Positions 41,661 to 53,224 of a stretch of 64,000 nucleotides of DNA are shown piece after piece. The notes under the pieces are model-generated. The model was not told the DNA's origin, searched no databases, and saw only the letters and a list, made by a program, of their open reading frames with translations. The stretch comes from Eretmocerus hayati. Taxonomy: Eukaryota; Arthropoda; Insecta; Hymenoptera; Aphelinidae. Within the stretch, counting starts at the first letter, position 1. Each line of letters starts with the position of its first letter. Location: assembly GCA_029851415.1 (NCBI GenBank), contig CM056742.1, positions 12,813,736 to 12,877,735 of the forward strand, written 5' to 3'. Position numbers and translations under genes: made by a program.

Positions 41661-42769
41661 TCAATTTTTTCTGAGTTTGTCTAAGAGTGGGTTGTAAATC
41701 GATTTCAAATTTTGGGTGTCTCTAATGTGATTAATTGAATTTTTTTCCAAATTGATATGAATCATTTCTGATATTCTGCGTTTTCTCCAATTTGTTTCTA
41801 TATCTAGAATTTCCGTTTCTTTGAAGTTGAATGTATGATTGTTTTTTGTGATGTGCTCATGAATAATGTAGTTCTGTTTATTTGGTTTTTTTGAATATCT
41901 GATATGTTCCTTGATCCTTTCTCTCATTTTTCTTTTTGATTCTCCCACATAACAGGCATCACAATCTTGACAACTGATTTTGTATACAATATTTGTTTGG
42001 TCCATCGGTTCGGTAACATCTTTTCCTCTTTTTATTATATTCATCTTATTTCGTATTTGAGGTATCGTTCTAATACTATAAGTCCCTAATTTTCTCGAAA
42101 TATTCTCATAGAACCCTTTAATATATGGAACTGTCAAACTCAAATATTTTTTATTTTTTTGTGACGAGGGAATACTGTTGTTATTGTTCTGTCTGTGTTT
42201 TGTGTGTAATCTATTTTGGGTATGTTTGGTAATGAAACTGTTCGGGTAGTTGTTGTCAGTAAGAATGTTGTGTGCTAATTGTAGATTTTTTTCATGAAAT
42301 TCAGAATTTGATAGCAATATCGCTTTGTCAATCAAAGTATAGACCATAGCTTTCTTTTGAGATGCAGGGTGATTAGATTTGAAGTTCAGAATTCTGCCTG
42401 AAAATGTGGCCTTGTGATACCAATCGTATGTGGGAGTGTCATCCTCCCTTCTAATAACCTTGACCTCGAGAAAGCTGAGGCTATTATTTGTTTCACGTTC
42501 GTGTGTGAACTCTAACCTCGGATGGTATGAATTAAATATTTCAAGTGTCTCCTCTATCTTATTCTCAGGAATGATCATGAAGATGTCATCGACATATCTA
42601 CCGTAGAATAGGGGAACAAAAGAGAGTTTTTTCAAACAGCTCTCCTCTAAATCTACCATGACCATATCTGAAAAAATAGGTGAGCATGGGCTGCCCATGG
42701 GTGTGCCGTGGATTTGGCGGTAAAACATACCATCAAATGTGAAACATACCATCAAACAATTCTCCACAA
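41661..42769 (-). CDS. Penelope-like RT (C-terminal part) and GIY-YIG endonuclease
   Basis: Roughly 370 codons ending in TAA. It begins at RT motif B (IHGTPMGSPCSPIFSD), then the active-site motif YGRYVDDIFMI, the thumb and a linker. The GIY-YIG-type nuclease is near residues 265-345 (NIVYKISCQDCDACYVGESKR ... RERIKEH). The apparent ATG is created by the target sequence, so the frame is a 5' truncation. In intact PLEs this protein nicks DNA and primes reverse transcription. No frameshift is seen in what remains. Confidence 0.9.
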
Positions 42770-42783
42770 CGAAATTCATAAAT

Positions 42784-43724
42784 TTGTAGAAGCCTGTCCA
42801 GATTGCGCAATCAACAAATTAGTCAGAGTAAAAACACGCCTACCATTAATGATAACGGACACGCCAACAATGCCATTTCAAAAAATTTCAATCGATTACT
42901 ATGGTCCATTAGAAGAAACGGAAGCAGGGTATAAATACGTACTGACTGTTCAAGACTGTCTTACACGATTCGTAATCCTGATTCCAGTGAAAAACGCGAC
43001 GGCGGAAGAGACAGCTCGGGCATTAGTAGATAAAGTCATCTCAGTATACGGGACACCGGGCGCGATTCTATCGGACAATGGTACACATTTCATTAACAGA
43101 TTGATGCAAAATTTGGCTAAAATTTTCCGAATAGAGTCTTTCAGAACCACTCCTCATCATCCGCAAGGAAATGGCATGATAGAAAGAATGCACCACACAA
43201 TAACAGAGTACATGAAAGCATTTATAAACGAACACGAAAATTGGGACACTCTGTTGCCATTATGCATGCACGCCTATAATATCACGCCACACGATAGCAC
43301 GGGCTATCCACCACACCTGTTAGTATTCGGCCAAAAAGCGCGAACTCCGTCAAGTTTCCCGCCACGGGAAAAATTAGCAACTTACGACGACTATATTCAG
43401 GATTTAGTGAAAGACCTATCAGAGTTACAAAGACTGGCAATGTTTAATTCGATTCAGAGTCGCTACCGCAGTAAATTTTATTACGATAAGAAACTAAAAA
43501 ATATGCAATTCCGAGAAGGGGAGATGGTGGCACTGCTGAACGACACACGAAAGGGTAAATTCGACAAGCAATATACGGGACCGTATGAAATAATAGGCGT
43601 GGACCAAGTGAAGAAAGATGTTAAAATCCAGATGGGGGACAAGATAAAAATTGTTCACATCGACAAGATAAAAAGATGGTGCTCGACTATGGATCCGCCG
43701 CAAGAAGAGGAAAATCTCGAATAA
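42784..43724 (+). CDS. pol: Pol polyprotein part 2: integrase
   Basis: It resumes the pol frame directly after the PLE duplication with the CC half of the zinc-binding domain (CPDCAINK). The catalytic core has Asp in ISIDYYGPL, Asp in AILSDNGTHF and Glu in PQGNGMIERMHH (D,D35E pattern). A C-terminal SH3-like region follows (MVALLNDTRKGKFDKQYTGPYEII). It ends at TAA. The enzyme inserts element cDNA into chromosomes. In this copy it is separated from the rest of pol by the PLE and cannot be made in frame. Confidence 0.9.
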
Positions 43725-43767
43725 GATTTGCGCATATAATAATAAAGAAAATTTCATAAACTTACAG

Positions 43768-45727
43768 GCCGGTACCCAAAGATGAGCATCCCCGCTACAT
43801 CACAAGGCTGGAGCATGCGCCAGGGGTTGTGGTGGAAAAGATCGCACCACTTGCTGCAACCACAATCGACTGGAGAATAATTCAAAAGCTGGACCTTCAA
43901 CAGTTCAGCAACACGGAGAAAACCCTCGAACAATCTTGGAGGAACATCATCAAGATATGCAGCGATCCCACACTCAAAGTGCAGCTCTCAAATCTGCACC
44001 TCCAGCTGGATGAAGCAAGGATGGACGTCAAACGGGTCCTGGACCTAATGAAAAGAACAAAAATTAGTAAAGGCCAGAGACGAAGGCGATCATTACTACC
44101 ATTCATTGGTAAAGGTAGTAACTATTTATTTGGTACACTAGACGAAGATACTGAACAAGAACTCAAAAATATTATGGAAATTCAGGCAAATGATACTAGA
44201 AAAGTCGCAAAATTATTAGCGAACCAAACAGAAATAATAGAAAGCCAATTGGGTAAAAATACTAAAATGTTACAGAAATTACAGGGACAAATGGATCACC
44301 TGGCAGCAACAGAAAACGACCTAGTAAAAGAAGCGGTATTACGTAATGCGGTCAATCTATTGGGAGAAAATATCGTTAATTTGAAAATTGATGTAAACAC
44401 TTTAGTTGAAATTCTCACCTTTGCAGTACAAGGAGGAGTCCATCCCAAGTTGCTAGCCCCAGAGATCGTCGAAAACTCCAAGTCACTAATAGAAAATGCT
44501 GTACAGGACGCGGCATTTCCACAGGCAGAAGATGGCGAACCAATCATAGACCTAGAGAAAATTATGGAAATTTCAGTTTCAATATTTGAGGAGAAATTGG
44601 TATTTATCATCACAATTCCATTACTAGAATTATCAAGATACACTCTATACAAGGCATCTCCTATACCGGTGCAACAAATTTTTCAAAATAATTCGGGAGA
44701 AGTATTTGGTTATATTTGGCCAAAATGGCCATACTTTGGAATAGAAGCGGAGACAAACAAGTACATCTCATTTCATCACGGGGAAATCGACAAGTGCAAA
44801 CATCTGAAAGATCTGATTATTTGTAAAAATACCGCACCAGTCCGAGAAATTCCGAGAAATCCACCATGTGAGATCAAAATAGCACTAAATTCTACAATCG
44901 AAAATATTACAGACTGCGACGTCAGGCTCATCAAAATTCACGAAACATTCTGGCTAAAACTTCACGACCCGAACACTTGGATCTATTCTACAAAAGAAGA
45001 GGAGCAAATTTTCATTCAGTGCCGTCGGAGCGAGCACAATACATCACCGCTTGTAGGGATCGGAATCGTCAAGCTTCTACCAGGATGCACGGCCGTAACT
45101 CGGAACGCCAGGTTATCCGCGTCAAGAGAAATTACGATCAACGCACCATCAATAATATTTCAAAACTATGATCTCAACATACCAAAAATAATCCGGAGCG
45201 GCAACAGCAGCAGGGAGTCACACGAAGTACAGCAGATTCTGGAATCAGAAGTCCTGGAAGACAGCCAAGCAGCAAATTTGGCCCAAGCAGATGCCCTCAA
45301 GATGGGTAAGAGCTTGCGAGAAATAATTGATAAAGCTAGAAACATCGGAAAATACAAAGCAATAGCAGGAAAAATTGAAACAATTGAAAACAAATTGCCC
45401 ATAGCAGGAGCCGCAATAATAGGAGGATTAGGACTAACATTTATTACATGGAAATTATTCCCGACTATCAGTATCATGCCAATAATTTATCGAATAATAT
45501 TATTTATACTATGCGCAAGTCAAAACGAAGAGAACCCAGAAGAAAAACAAGAAAACATAACACCAACACAGGCGATGCAAGCGCTGGGTGCAATGGCAGC
45601 ATCTCACGCAACGACAACCAACCCCAGACGCCATAGACCAAACGAGGTCACAAGAGCCAAGCAGGAAATCGAGCTGAAGATGTTGGAAGAGCAAGGAATT
45701 GTCAAGAAACAGAAGACTAGCAAGTAA
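43768..45727 (+). CDS. env: Envelope-like glycoprotein of errantivirus type
   Basis: The frame is open from the splice acceptor TTACAG (AG at 43766-43767) to TAA, about 650 residues, with no nearby ATG. A basic furin-like site (RRRRS) is followed by LLPFIG and LFGTLDEDTEQEL, the pattern of insect errantivirus Env and the related baculovirus F proteins. Heptad-rich helices follow, and a transmembrane segment lies near the C-terminus (GAAIIGGLGLTFITW and the hydrophobic stretch after it). The signal peptide is supplied by the leader exon at 34140-34189. Expected role: membrane fusion of particles at the cell surface. Whether it is functional is unknown. Confidence 0.85.
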
Positions 45728-46785
45728 GAAATAGCATAGAAATAGTAATTAAGTATTCAGGTAGAGAACATAAATTTAGAGGTAACATAGGAAGTAAAAG
45801 TCATGAAATTTTCCCGGCCCTCACACGTGAGTCACGTGAAAATTTTACGAGAATAATAACGATACCGATACGAGGAAAGTGAGTGAAAAATTTTCCCGGT
45901 CCTCACACGCGAACCGCGAAAATTTTCAGATGACCAATAATTTTGCCAAATATAGAGACCACGTGAGCCGCGAAAATTTCAGATGACCAATTTTACATCG
46001 AGATAGTAAAGTACGATAGACGTTACGAGGTACGAGTGGCAAAGAATATATATGAGCCAAATCAACAGCGCATAAAAATGAAAGCGAGAAAGAGCGTTAG
46101 ATCCACGTAACCATTATAAAAGCTCAGAAAATCATTCGAATCAGCACAAGGGAGCTCATTTACAGCTCACACGATCAAAACACAAAAGAAAAGACGATTT
46201 TCACGTATCAATAGTGTTCCATGTTACCCCACCCACCGTTCCATCTTGCCCCACATACCAGTTCCATCCCGCCCCTGGGCCCCCTATGGGTCGGAAAAAT
46301 CGGAAAAAATTATATACTAACATGAGAACGTTAGAGCTATATAACAGGAAAAGAATTTTTCAAAAAAAGTCATTATTCACGAAGCTACCCCAACCCCCCA
46401 CCACCCCCACCCATCCAAAACCACCCCCGACAACTTAGTACACATCCCCGGACTTGCCGGCACACGATTTCGATGAGCAGTAGTCAAGGAAAAAAAGTAC
46501 CCCTGACCCCCCCCCAAAGTCCCCCCCCCCTCCAGAAATCCGCCAACGAAGCCCATACACACCAAAAATCATCAGAAAAGTCCATAATACCATTCCTTAC
46601 AGAACAAAATCCCAAACAACTCAAAACACCCCATACCACCCCACTCCCCCATCAACCACACCCCAACCACCCACTGAGCGCACGATACTTACATGAGGTA
46701 AAGATCATAGGGTGGAAACTGCGTCAGCCACCTCGTACATAGATAACAACAGAAGCATGTGTAGAAGTATAAGAAATGGATATGT

Positions 46786-46989
46786 ACAAAAGAGGCCTGA
46801 CACGGAGTAGCCTTTCCGTGTCTGGCCACTTTAGCATACGTATTTCGACCAATACAAAAGAGGCCTGACACGGAGTAGTCTTTCCGTGTCTGGCCACTTT
46901 AACATGCGCATTCCGAGCAATACAAAAGAGGCCTGACACGGAGTAGCCTTTCCGTGTCTGGCCACTTGAGCATACGGACTTCGCTCATA
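46786..46989 (+). repeat. Three 68-bp tandem repeats, each a hairpin
   Basis: Units start at 46786, 46854 and 46922 with ACAAAAGAGGCCTGACACGG. Within each, GACACGGA pairs with TCCGTGTC across GTAGCCTT or GTAGTCTT. Copies differ mainly in the last ~20 bases. Confidence 0.85.
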
Positions 46990-47739
46990 TAGGTCCTGGG
47001 AGCAAAAATTTTTTTTCCAGAAGTGATTTTGATCTTTCATGTGGTAAATCAAAAGCGCAATAGTATACTCTATCAGACTTCGAGAGTGAGATCAAAATGA
47101 AAATCCACGACGAATTCATATAATGTGAAGGAGAAAATGGAACGAGCTCAATGATTGAAAATTCCCAATTTCAGGGAAGATGGAAAACCATACACTACAA
47201 CACACAAAATTGGAAACGAAAAGATAATTCATTTACACAATGTACACTTAAGAAAGAAACAGCTACTCATATATGGCCCAATCAAAGTCGCCTAATTTTA
47301 GGTCCGCTCGTGGACCCAAGAGAGGAGGGACAAGCGAGTAAATCGATGGACCCGCCGAAAGACCTACGAAAATGAAGGAAATCAAGACCGAAATCAAAAG
47401 AAAATGAGGAGAGAGGAGCTGATGAACTACAAAGAAAGTAGGAGAAAAAGAAAGAAATGCTGAGTTGGCATAATACTAAATACCTTCGTCATCGTGGTCG
47501 GGCACTAAGACTCGAATCGGTACACTTTCATGTCGATTCAGATCTATACCAGGGCGACGAATATTCACGAAGAAATACATGACACCACACACATCACATG
47601 ACACTCACGAGTTTTCCATCTTCATCATGGAAGGCAAGGATTTCCAGTCATTGAAAATGCCATAGAAAAACGTCGTCTGATAAGGTTGCAAAAGTATCGA
47701 AAAGTACTGTCAAACTAATTCAGGAATTATTGAAAGATA

Positions 47740-48150
47740 TCGTGAGAAAGTATGGAAGAGAAATATTGTAAGCATCGCGAGAAAAATTGTAGAGTTCAGT
47801 GAGAATACGGTATGAACAATAGTTGAAGTATTGTAAAAATGTTGGGGAATTATTGGTCGAAATATTGTAAAAGAATTATACAAGTATTGATAAGAATATA
47901 TAGAAATATCGATGGGAAATTGTTCAAAAATATTGGAAAATATTGCTCAAAAATATTGTCAAATATTGTTAAAAGAAAAAAAAAATATTGTGAAATATTG
48001 TTCAAAATATTGGAAAGTATTGTTCAAAAACAAATAGTGTAGATTATCGTTAGAATATCGCAGAATATTGGTTTAGAATTATTGTTCAGAAAATACCATA
48101 AAATGTCGAGAAAATGTTGTTAAAATATAGCAAAATATCGTTAAAACATA
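47740..48150. repeat. AATATTG-rich degenerate repeat
   Basis: The motif AAATATTGT or a close variant recurs at roughly 15-25-bp spacing for ~400 bp. Non-coding. Confidence 0.6.
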
Positions 48151-48531
48151 GCACTAGATTGTTTACAAATGTCAGAGGATCCACGAAGATACAGTCGGAA
48201 AATCAAGAAAATGATGTAAAATTTCATAGATCAAAGTTACTTTGTTTCAGGATTTTACAGGTTTTGAAGGAAATATTGGCCAAGGGTAAAATATCAATCA
48301 ATCAAAAAAAAAAAGGTGTCAAGAGAAAGACTAAAATCAATTGAAGTTCTCGAAATGAGAAACAGTTATGGAATAAAAAAGGACCAAAATCAACGATGAA
48401 CCCGAGAAAAACTGTTTCAAGATGTAATGACACGCGAAAATTATGTAAAATATATATATATATATATGTAAACATCATTCACACAAAACAGGTAGGGCTT
48501 GTCGAGGACGACAAGGTCCCGGCCTCACACG

Positions 48532-48846
48532 TGTGACGACATAGGTGATTGCTCTCATTAAGCAATCACCCTGTCGTCGGTTCTGCAAAACCGATCGCCG
48601 ATGCACACCTGAAGGAATGCATCGCGCGATCACGTTTTGCCGAACTTTGCACTTTGTGCCTGTACACGACGCGCATCGAGCCGAGGATATATAATCCTCG
48701 ACTCGCGCGCGCCGCGTCAGACCGCTCATCCATTCTTTACATCACTTACACAGCATATCTGTAATTCACCTCATTTTAATATATATATCTATATATATAT
48801 ATATATATATCTGAGTCTTTCTTAGTCGCCGACACCCCACGTAACA
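48532..48846 (+). repeat. 3' LTR of Gypsy element
   Basis: Copy of 33543-33859, two bases shorter in the TA tract. Followed by the CAGT target duplication. Confidence 0.92.
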
Positions 48847-49219
48847 CAGTTAATGTCGCTTTTTCTATTAGTTTTCCTCTGCAGAGAAACCATGATTTCA
48901 TTATCTATCATTTGATGCATGGGGTACAAAAACTGCGACTATATGCATTCACATAACTTTCCATTAAGGAATAAATCAATCTTCAGATATTTCATATTGG
49001 ATAATTAAGATAAGATTCAATTCAACTAATTCACTCCGAACCTCACTCCACACATCTATTGGAAATTGAATTACATTGAATTCAAAACAAATTATCGTAG
49101 ACCAATTGAGTTTCGGCGTGGAAGATCCATACTCATTTTACTTTATTGTTTTTGTCAAAGTTCATTTGTCAAGATCCGAATGACCAGGACCAGCAAAGAC
49201 AAGATTTTCTGGATCTACC
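48847..49219. other. Intergenic, nothing recognised
   Basis: About 370 bp between the CAGT duplication and the start of the large palindrome. No gene or repeat was seen. Confidence 0.5.
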
Positions 49220-51260
49220 ATAAGGAGATGCACACTTTGTATGGGAAAATGGCCCATGAGCGGTAACCTCTAATTCTTTTTGCATCGTGTAGAGCAGGCC
49301 GCTGGCAATAACGAGGGCCTGTTTTGGGAGGTGTCACTACTGGGGAACTTTTTAAAACCAGGAAAATGCTTAGGGGGTAGTTTTTTTCGCAGAACGGACC
49401 TAGCTGATGCAAAAACGTGGAAACTGAACAAATGCACGATCCAATCATAACGAATGAGGGCTCGATCGATTCGTCTTGATGAGGAGCTTCGTGTGCAGAT
49501 GAATTGATATCAGCGCAATGGAAGTCATGGACGTGGAGAGTGTTTGTATCGACTTTGGGAAAAAACAACCCCTAAGAATCCAGACCTATTCATCGGTAGA
49601 ACTCAGACTTGCACGATGGGATCTGGATTTTCTTGGTTGCATTTTGTAGATATGATCCGCCCACGAGGTTATGACCTACTCGGAGACCAGCGCTGGTTTC
49701 GGAGTGGGACAGATGGCCGGAAAACCATTCCCAGTAGTAATATACGAGTTTAGTCAGACACAGATAAACCAAGGGATGATAGGTGGGATCCTGAGAGTTT
49801 GCACGACGCGATTGCGACGGGGGCGTGCTCATTTTGTAGCTCGACAACAGTAGCAAGTATGTATATCCTGGGAATATCAGCGCTGGGTGCCAACGAGAGC
49901 TGCATCTCGGAATGTGAGTGACCTTGAAAAACCACCCCTATTGATATTTCAACATTTTCCCAGGTATACAACGAATGCACGATCGGATCTCGGATTTTAT
50001 GGGACCAGTTTGTAGATATCGATGAGGCGCAGCCTATGGACCAGGCAGGATATCAGCGCAGAATGCAGATTCAGCGGGAGGAGGAAAATACGCCTCCTAG
50101 TAGTAACAGACGAGATGGGTCAGACATTCGACCTCGGGAGAGTATTTGAGATTACGAGAGTTTGCGCGATGCGATTGAGACGGGCAAGGGCTCACTTTGA
50201 TGCTCGACAACTGTAGCAAGTGTGGGTATTCTTGGAATATCAGCGCTGAGTCACCGAGATGATGTATCTCTCAGGATGGATGTTGTAGCGGAACAACCCC
50301 TATTCAGATTTCGACATTTCCCTCGTATTAAACGAAGGCACGATTGAATCTCGAACTTCATGGGGCCAGTTTGGAGATATCGATGAGGCGGAGCCTATGG
50401 ACCAGGCGGGATATCAGCGCAGGGGGGAGATTCGGCGGGAGGGGGGAAATATGGCTCTCAGTAGTAACAGACGAGATAGACGTCCGAGATCCGATCGTGC
50501 ATTCGTTGTACACCTGGGAAAATGTTGAAATATCAATAGGGGTGGTTGTTCAAGGTCACTCACATTCCGAGATGCAGCTCTCGTTGGCACCCAGCGCTGA
50601 TATTCCCAGAATATACGTACTTGCTACTGTTGTCGAGCTACAAAACGAGCACGCCCCCGTCGCAATCGCGTCGTGCAAACTCTCAGGATCCCACCTATCA
50701 TCCCTTGGTTTATCTGTGTCTGACTAAACTCGTATATTACTACTAGGAATGGTTTTCCGGCCATCTGTCCCACTCCGAAATCAGCGCTGGTCTCCGAGTA
50801 GGTCATAACCTCGTGGGCGGATCATATCTACAAAATGCAACCAAGAAAATCCAGATCCCATCGTGCAAGTCTGAGTTCTACCGATGAATAGGTCTGGATT
50901 CTTAGGGGTTGTTTTTTTTCCAAAGTCGATACAAACACTCTCCACGTCCATGACTTCCATTGCGCTGGTATCAATCCATCTGCACACGAAGCTCCTCATC
51001 AAGACGAATCGATCGAGCCCTCATTCGTTATGATTGGATCGTGCATTTGTTCAGTTTCCACGTTTTTGCATCAGCTAGGTCCGTTCTGCGAAAAAAACTA
51101 CCCCCTAAGCATTTTCCTGGTTTTAAAAAGTTCCCCAGTAGTGACTACTCCCAAAACAGGCCCTCGTTTTGCCAGCGGCCCGCTCTACACGATGCAAAAA
51201 GAATTAGAGGTTACCGCTCATGGGCCATTTTCCCATACAAAGTGTGCATCCTCCTTTGAC
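49220..51260. mobile_element. Giant foldback (~2 kb palindrome)
   Basis: The left arm (49220-50000) and right arm (50490-51260) are nearly identical inverted copies, about 770 bp each. The ends read GATGCACACTTTGTATGGGA and its reverse complement. The ~490-bp centre and the arms are themselves built of a diverged tandem unit of about 360 bp recognisable by GCACGAT..GATCT and GATATCAGCGC (near 49612, 49980 and 50338). Frames appear in mirrored pairs and are artefacts. No transposase is present. Confidence 0.85.
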
Positions 51261-51282
51261 CAGATTTATAGCGAATGATCAA

Positions 51283-52250
51283 CCCTCCTGCGCACAAAGC
51301 CGAGTATACTCGTCCTAACTAAGCGTGTTAATTTTGCGCCAGGACGAGTACACTCGAAGATTCTCGATAATTCGTTGCTATGATGATAGAAAAGCGATGG
51401 AAAACTGTGAAAATTTATGAGATTTATGCATATTGAAGGTCTACTTTTCTATGTACAAACAAAATCATAAACATGCTTGGATTCAGCTCAAGTTCTCTTC
51501 GCGGAGGTTTTCGAGGTCGGGGAATCCGAATCCATCCTCAGAAAATCAAAATCCAAAATGGCGGATTTTCAGATGAATGAGGTGTGAAAACTGAGTTCCC
51601 ATCGCATTTTGTCTTCTGAAATCTCCACTCGGGGGTTTTCGGGGTCGGGGAATCCGAATCCGGCCTCAGGAAATCAAAATCCAAGATGGCGGATCCAATA
51701 TGGCGGATTTTCAGATCAATGAATTGTGAGAACAGAGTTCCCATCACATTTCGATCTTCTGAAATGTTCACTCGGGGGTTCTCGGGGTCGGAGAGTCCGA
51801 GTTCGCCCTCAGAAAATCAAAATTCAAGATGGCGTATCCAATAAGGCGGATTTTAAGATCAATGAGCTGTGAGAACAGAGTTCCCACCGCGTTTTGTCTT
51901 CTGAAATGTTCACTCGGGGGTTTCCGGGGTCGGGGAATCCGAATTCGCCCTCAGAAAATCAAAATCCAAAACGGCGGATCCAATATAGCGGATTTTCAGA
52001 TCAATGAATTGTGAGAACAGAGTTCCCACCGCATTTCGTCTTCTTCATACTGCGTAATTTTGACATTCAAAACCTCATTATCAAACCGCCGTACCTCCTC
52101 CACAATGCAAAAATGACTCGATTGGGCAACGGATTCGTGTTCAGCGACCCCGAAAACGTATAGGAGAGTACTTTCCTAGGTCATGCAAGCTTATAAAAAA
52201 GTCATGCATTTTGGAACGGGAAACATGCAACAATCGTATGCGCAGGAGGG
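51283..52250. mobile_element. piggyBac-type MITE carrying a minisatellite
   Basis: Terminal inverted repeats CCCTCCTGCGCA / TGCGCAGGAGGG, flanked by TCAA on the left and TTAA on the right (a mutated TTAA duplication). Inside lie four tandem units (next entry). No transposase. Confidence 0.7.
51500..52045. repeat. Four ~140-bp tandem repeats
   Basis: Units share GGGGTCGGGGAATCCGAAT, CTCAGAAAATCAAAATCCA, ATGGCGGAT and GAACAGAGTTCCCA, starting near 51512, 51651, 51787 and 51928. Copies are 85-95 percent alike by eye. Confidence 0.85.
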
Positions 52251-52254
52251 TTAA

Positions 52255-53224
52255 ATACTGGAAAGTCTCCAATTGCTCTATATCCTCATATCAGACGTGT
52301 CAACTATATTTTCACTGTCAGCGTATACTTGCGTGGAATTTTTTATCAAAAGCTCAACCGTGGGTCTAGTTTTCGAGATGTTATCATATGACAATGATTT
52401 TACTCAAATTTTTTTGATAGTTTTGACACCGTATGAACGTTGAATAATGAATGAATCCAAATTGTAAAATTGCATGGCTGAGACCAATGAAAATTCCTAA
52501 CCTCAATGGGCGTGAGGAGAATTTGAAGAAAATCTACGCGAAATGGTTTTCACAACGGTTTTTACGAAAATGTGATTCAGAGAAGCATCTTCAAAATAAT
52601 CGTTCACACAATGTTTTGTGGTAGTACTTATACTCGCCTTTTTATGTGTTCCAACAGGCGATCAAGAGAAACAGTGAGAATTATGAGAATCGGCAACTTT
52701 TTCTCAATGATACAGGAAGACCGGGAATCACCGAGAAGATATCACTTTTAATCGACTTTTTTGCTGGTAGTTCACAGATGACTGCTATCGTTATTATGAA
52801 ATGATCTGAATGCAGTTTGAAACTTGATCAATATAATTTCAGTTCCAAGTACGGTTCACCATGAAATGCACTCAAATGTATGAAAATACATACCATTATG
52901 CAATATTTCGGTAGTTGATGATGATAACTGATAAGCTTCTCTAGTAATCGAGGAAAACTAGAAGGTCTTCGTGTGACTCCAAGCGAGAGGGGATGAATAA
53001 AAGTAAACTCTGTCTATGATAATTATTGGTGTTTTGGAACGATTTATGTTTCACGAGTCAGTTATACAGGATAGAAGCTTTCGTTAGGGGAGACAAGTAT
53101 TTTCAAAATTATTCGAGATAGGCTAATGCAAAAATGATTAAATCATTTGAATCATTTATTGACTTGATCATCTGTGTATTCGTGCGTGCACCACATCGGA
53201 ACAGCAATCATAATTTCGCATAGT
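52255..53224. other. Intergenic, nothing recognised
   Basis: About 1 kb of AT-rich DNA with no supported frame or repeat. Confidence 0.5.

Larger units (their letters stand above)
40967..42783 (-). mobile_element. 5'-truncated Penelope-like element
   Basis: A 1.8-kb insertion flanked by a 14-bp duplication CGAAATTCATAAAT (40953-40966 and 42770-42783), within the integrase zinc-binding segment of the Gypsy pol. On the minus strand it encodes the C-terminal part of a PLE reverse transcriptase and a GIY-YIG endonuclease. About 690 bp of 3' UTR follows. The RT lacks its N-terminal half, so the copy is dead on arrival. Confidence 0.9.
45728..48531 (+). other. Long 3' non-coding region of the Gypsy element
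   Basis: 2.8 kb between env and the 3' LTR without a supported gene. From left to right: repeats of TTTTCCCGG.CCTCACACG.GA (45800-45990), a C-rich tract with C8-C9 runs (46380-46680), three 68-bp hairpin repeats (46786-46989), and an AATATTG-rich tract (47740-48150). A (TA)n run lies at about 48450. No strong polypurine tract abuts the 3' LTR; the nearest candidate is CAGGTAGGG at about 48489. Confidence 0.65.
33543..48846 (+). mobile_element. Complete Gypsy/errantivirus-like retroelement (gag-pol-env)
   Basis: A 15.3-kb element on the plus strand with 317- and 315-bp LTRs starting TGTGACGAC and ending CGTAACA, a 4-bp CAGT target duplication, and gag, pol and env frames. Removing the nested Penelope-like insertion leaves about 13.5 kb, still long because pol carries ~800 extra residues before the integrase and there are 2.8 kb of non-coding sequence after env. 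By eye the LTRs differ only in the TA microsatellite length, so the insertion is recent. Env and a furin-like site place it with errantiviruses (Metaviridae). The pol interruption should make this copy non-autonomous. Confidence 0.92.

Noticed and set aside
42708..42769. N-terminal 20 codons of the integrase frame
   Set aside because: They lie in the Penelope-like insertion and are not part of integrase.
46786..46989. Possible CRISPR-like array (regular repeats)
   Set aside because: Three contiguous 68-bp tandem copies without unique spacers, inside a eukaryotic retroelement.
49215..51278. Mirrored ORF pairs of 60-127 codons
   Set aside because: Each appears in both arms of the palindrome in opposite orientation; non-coding repeat.
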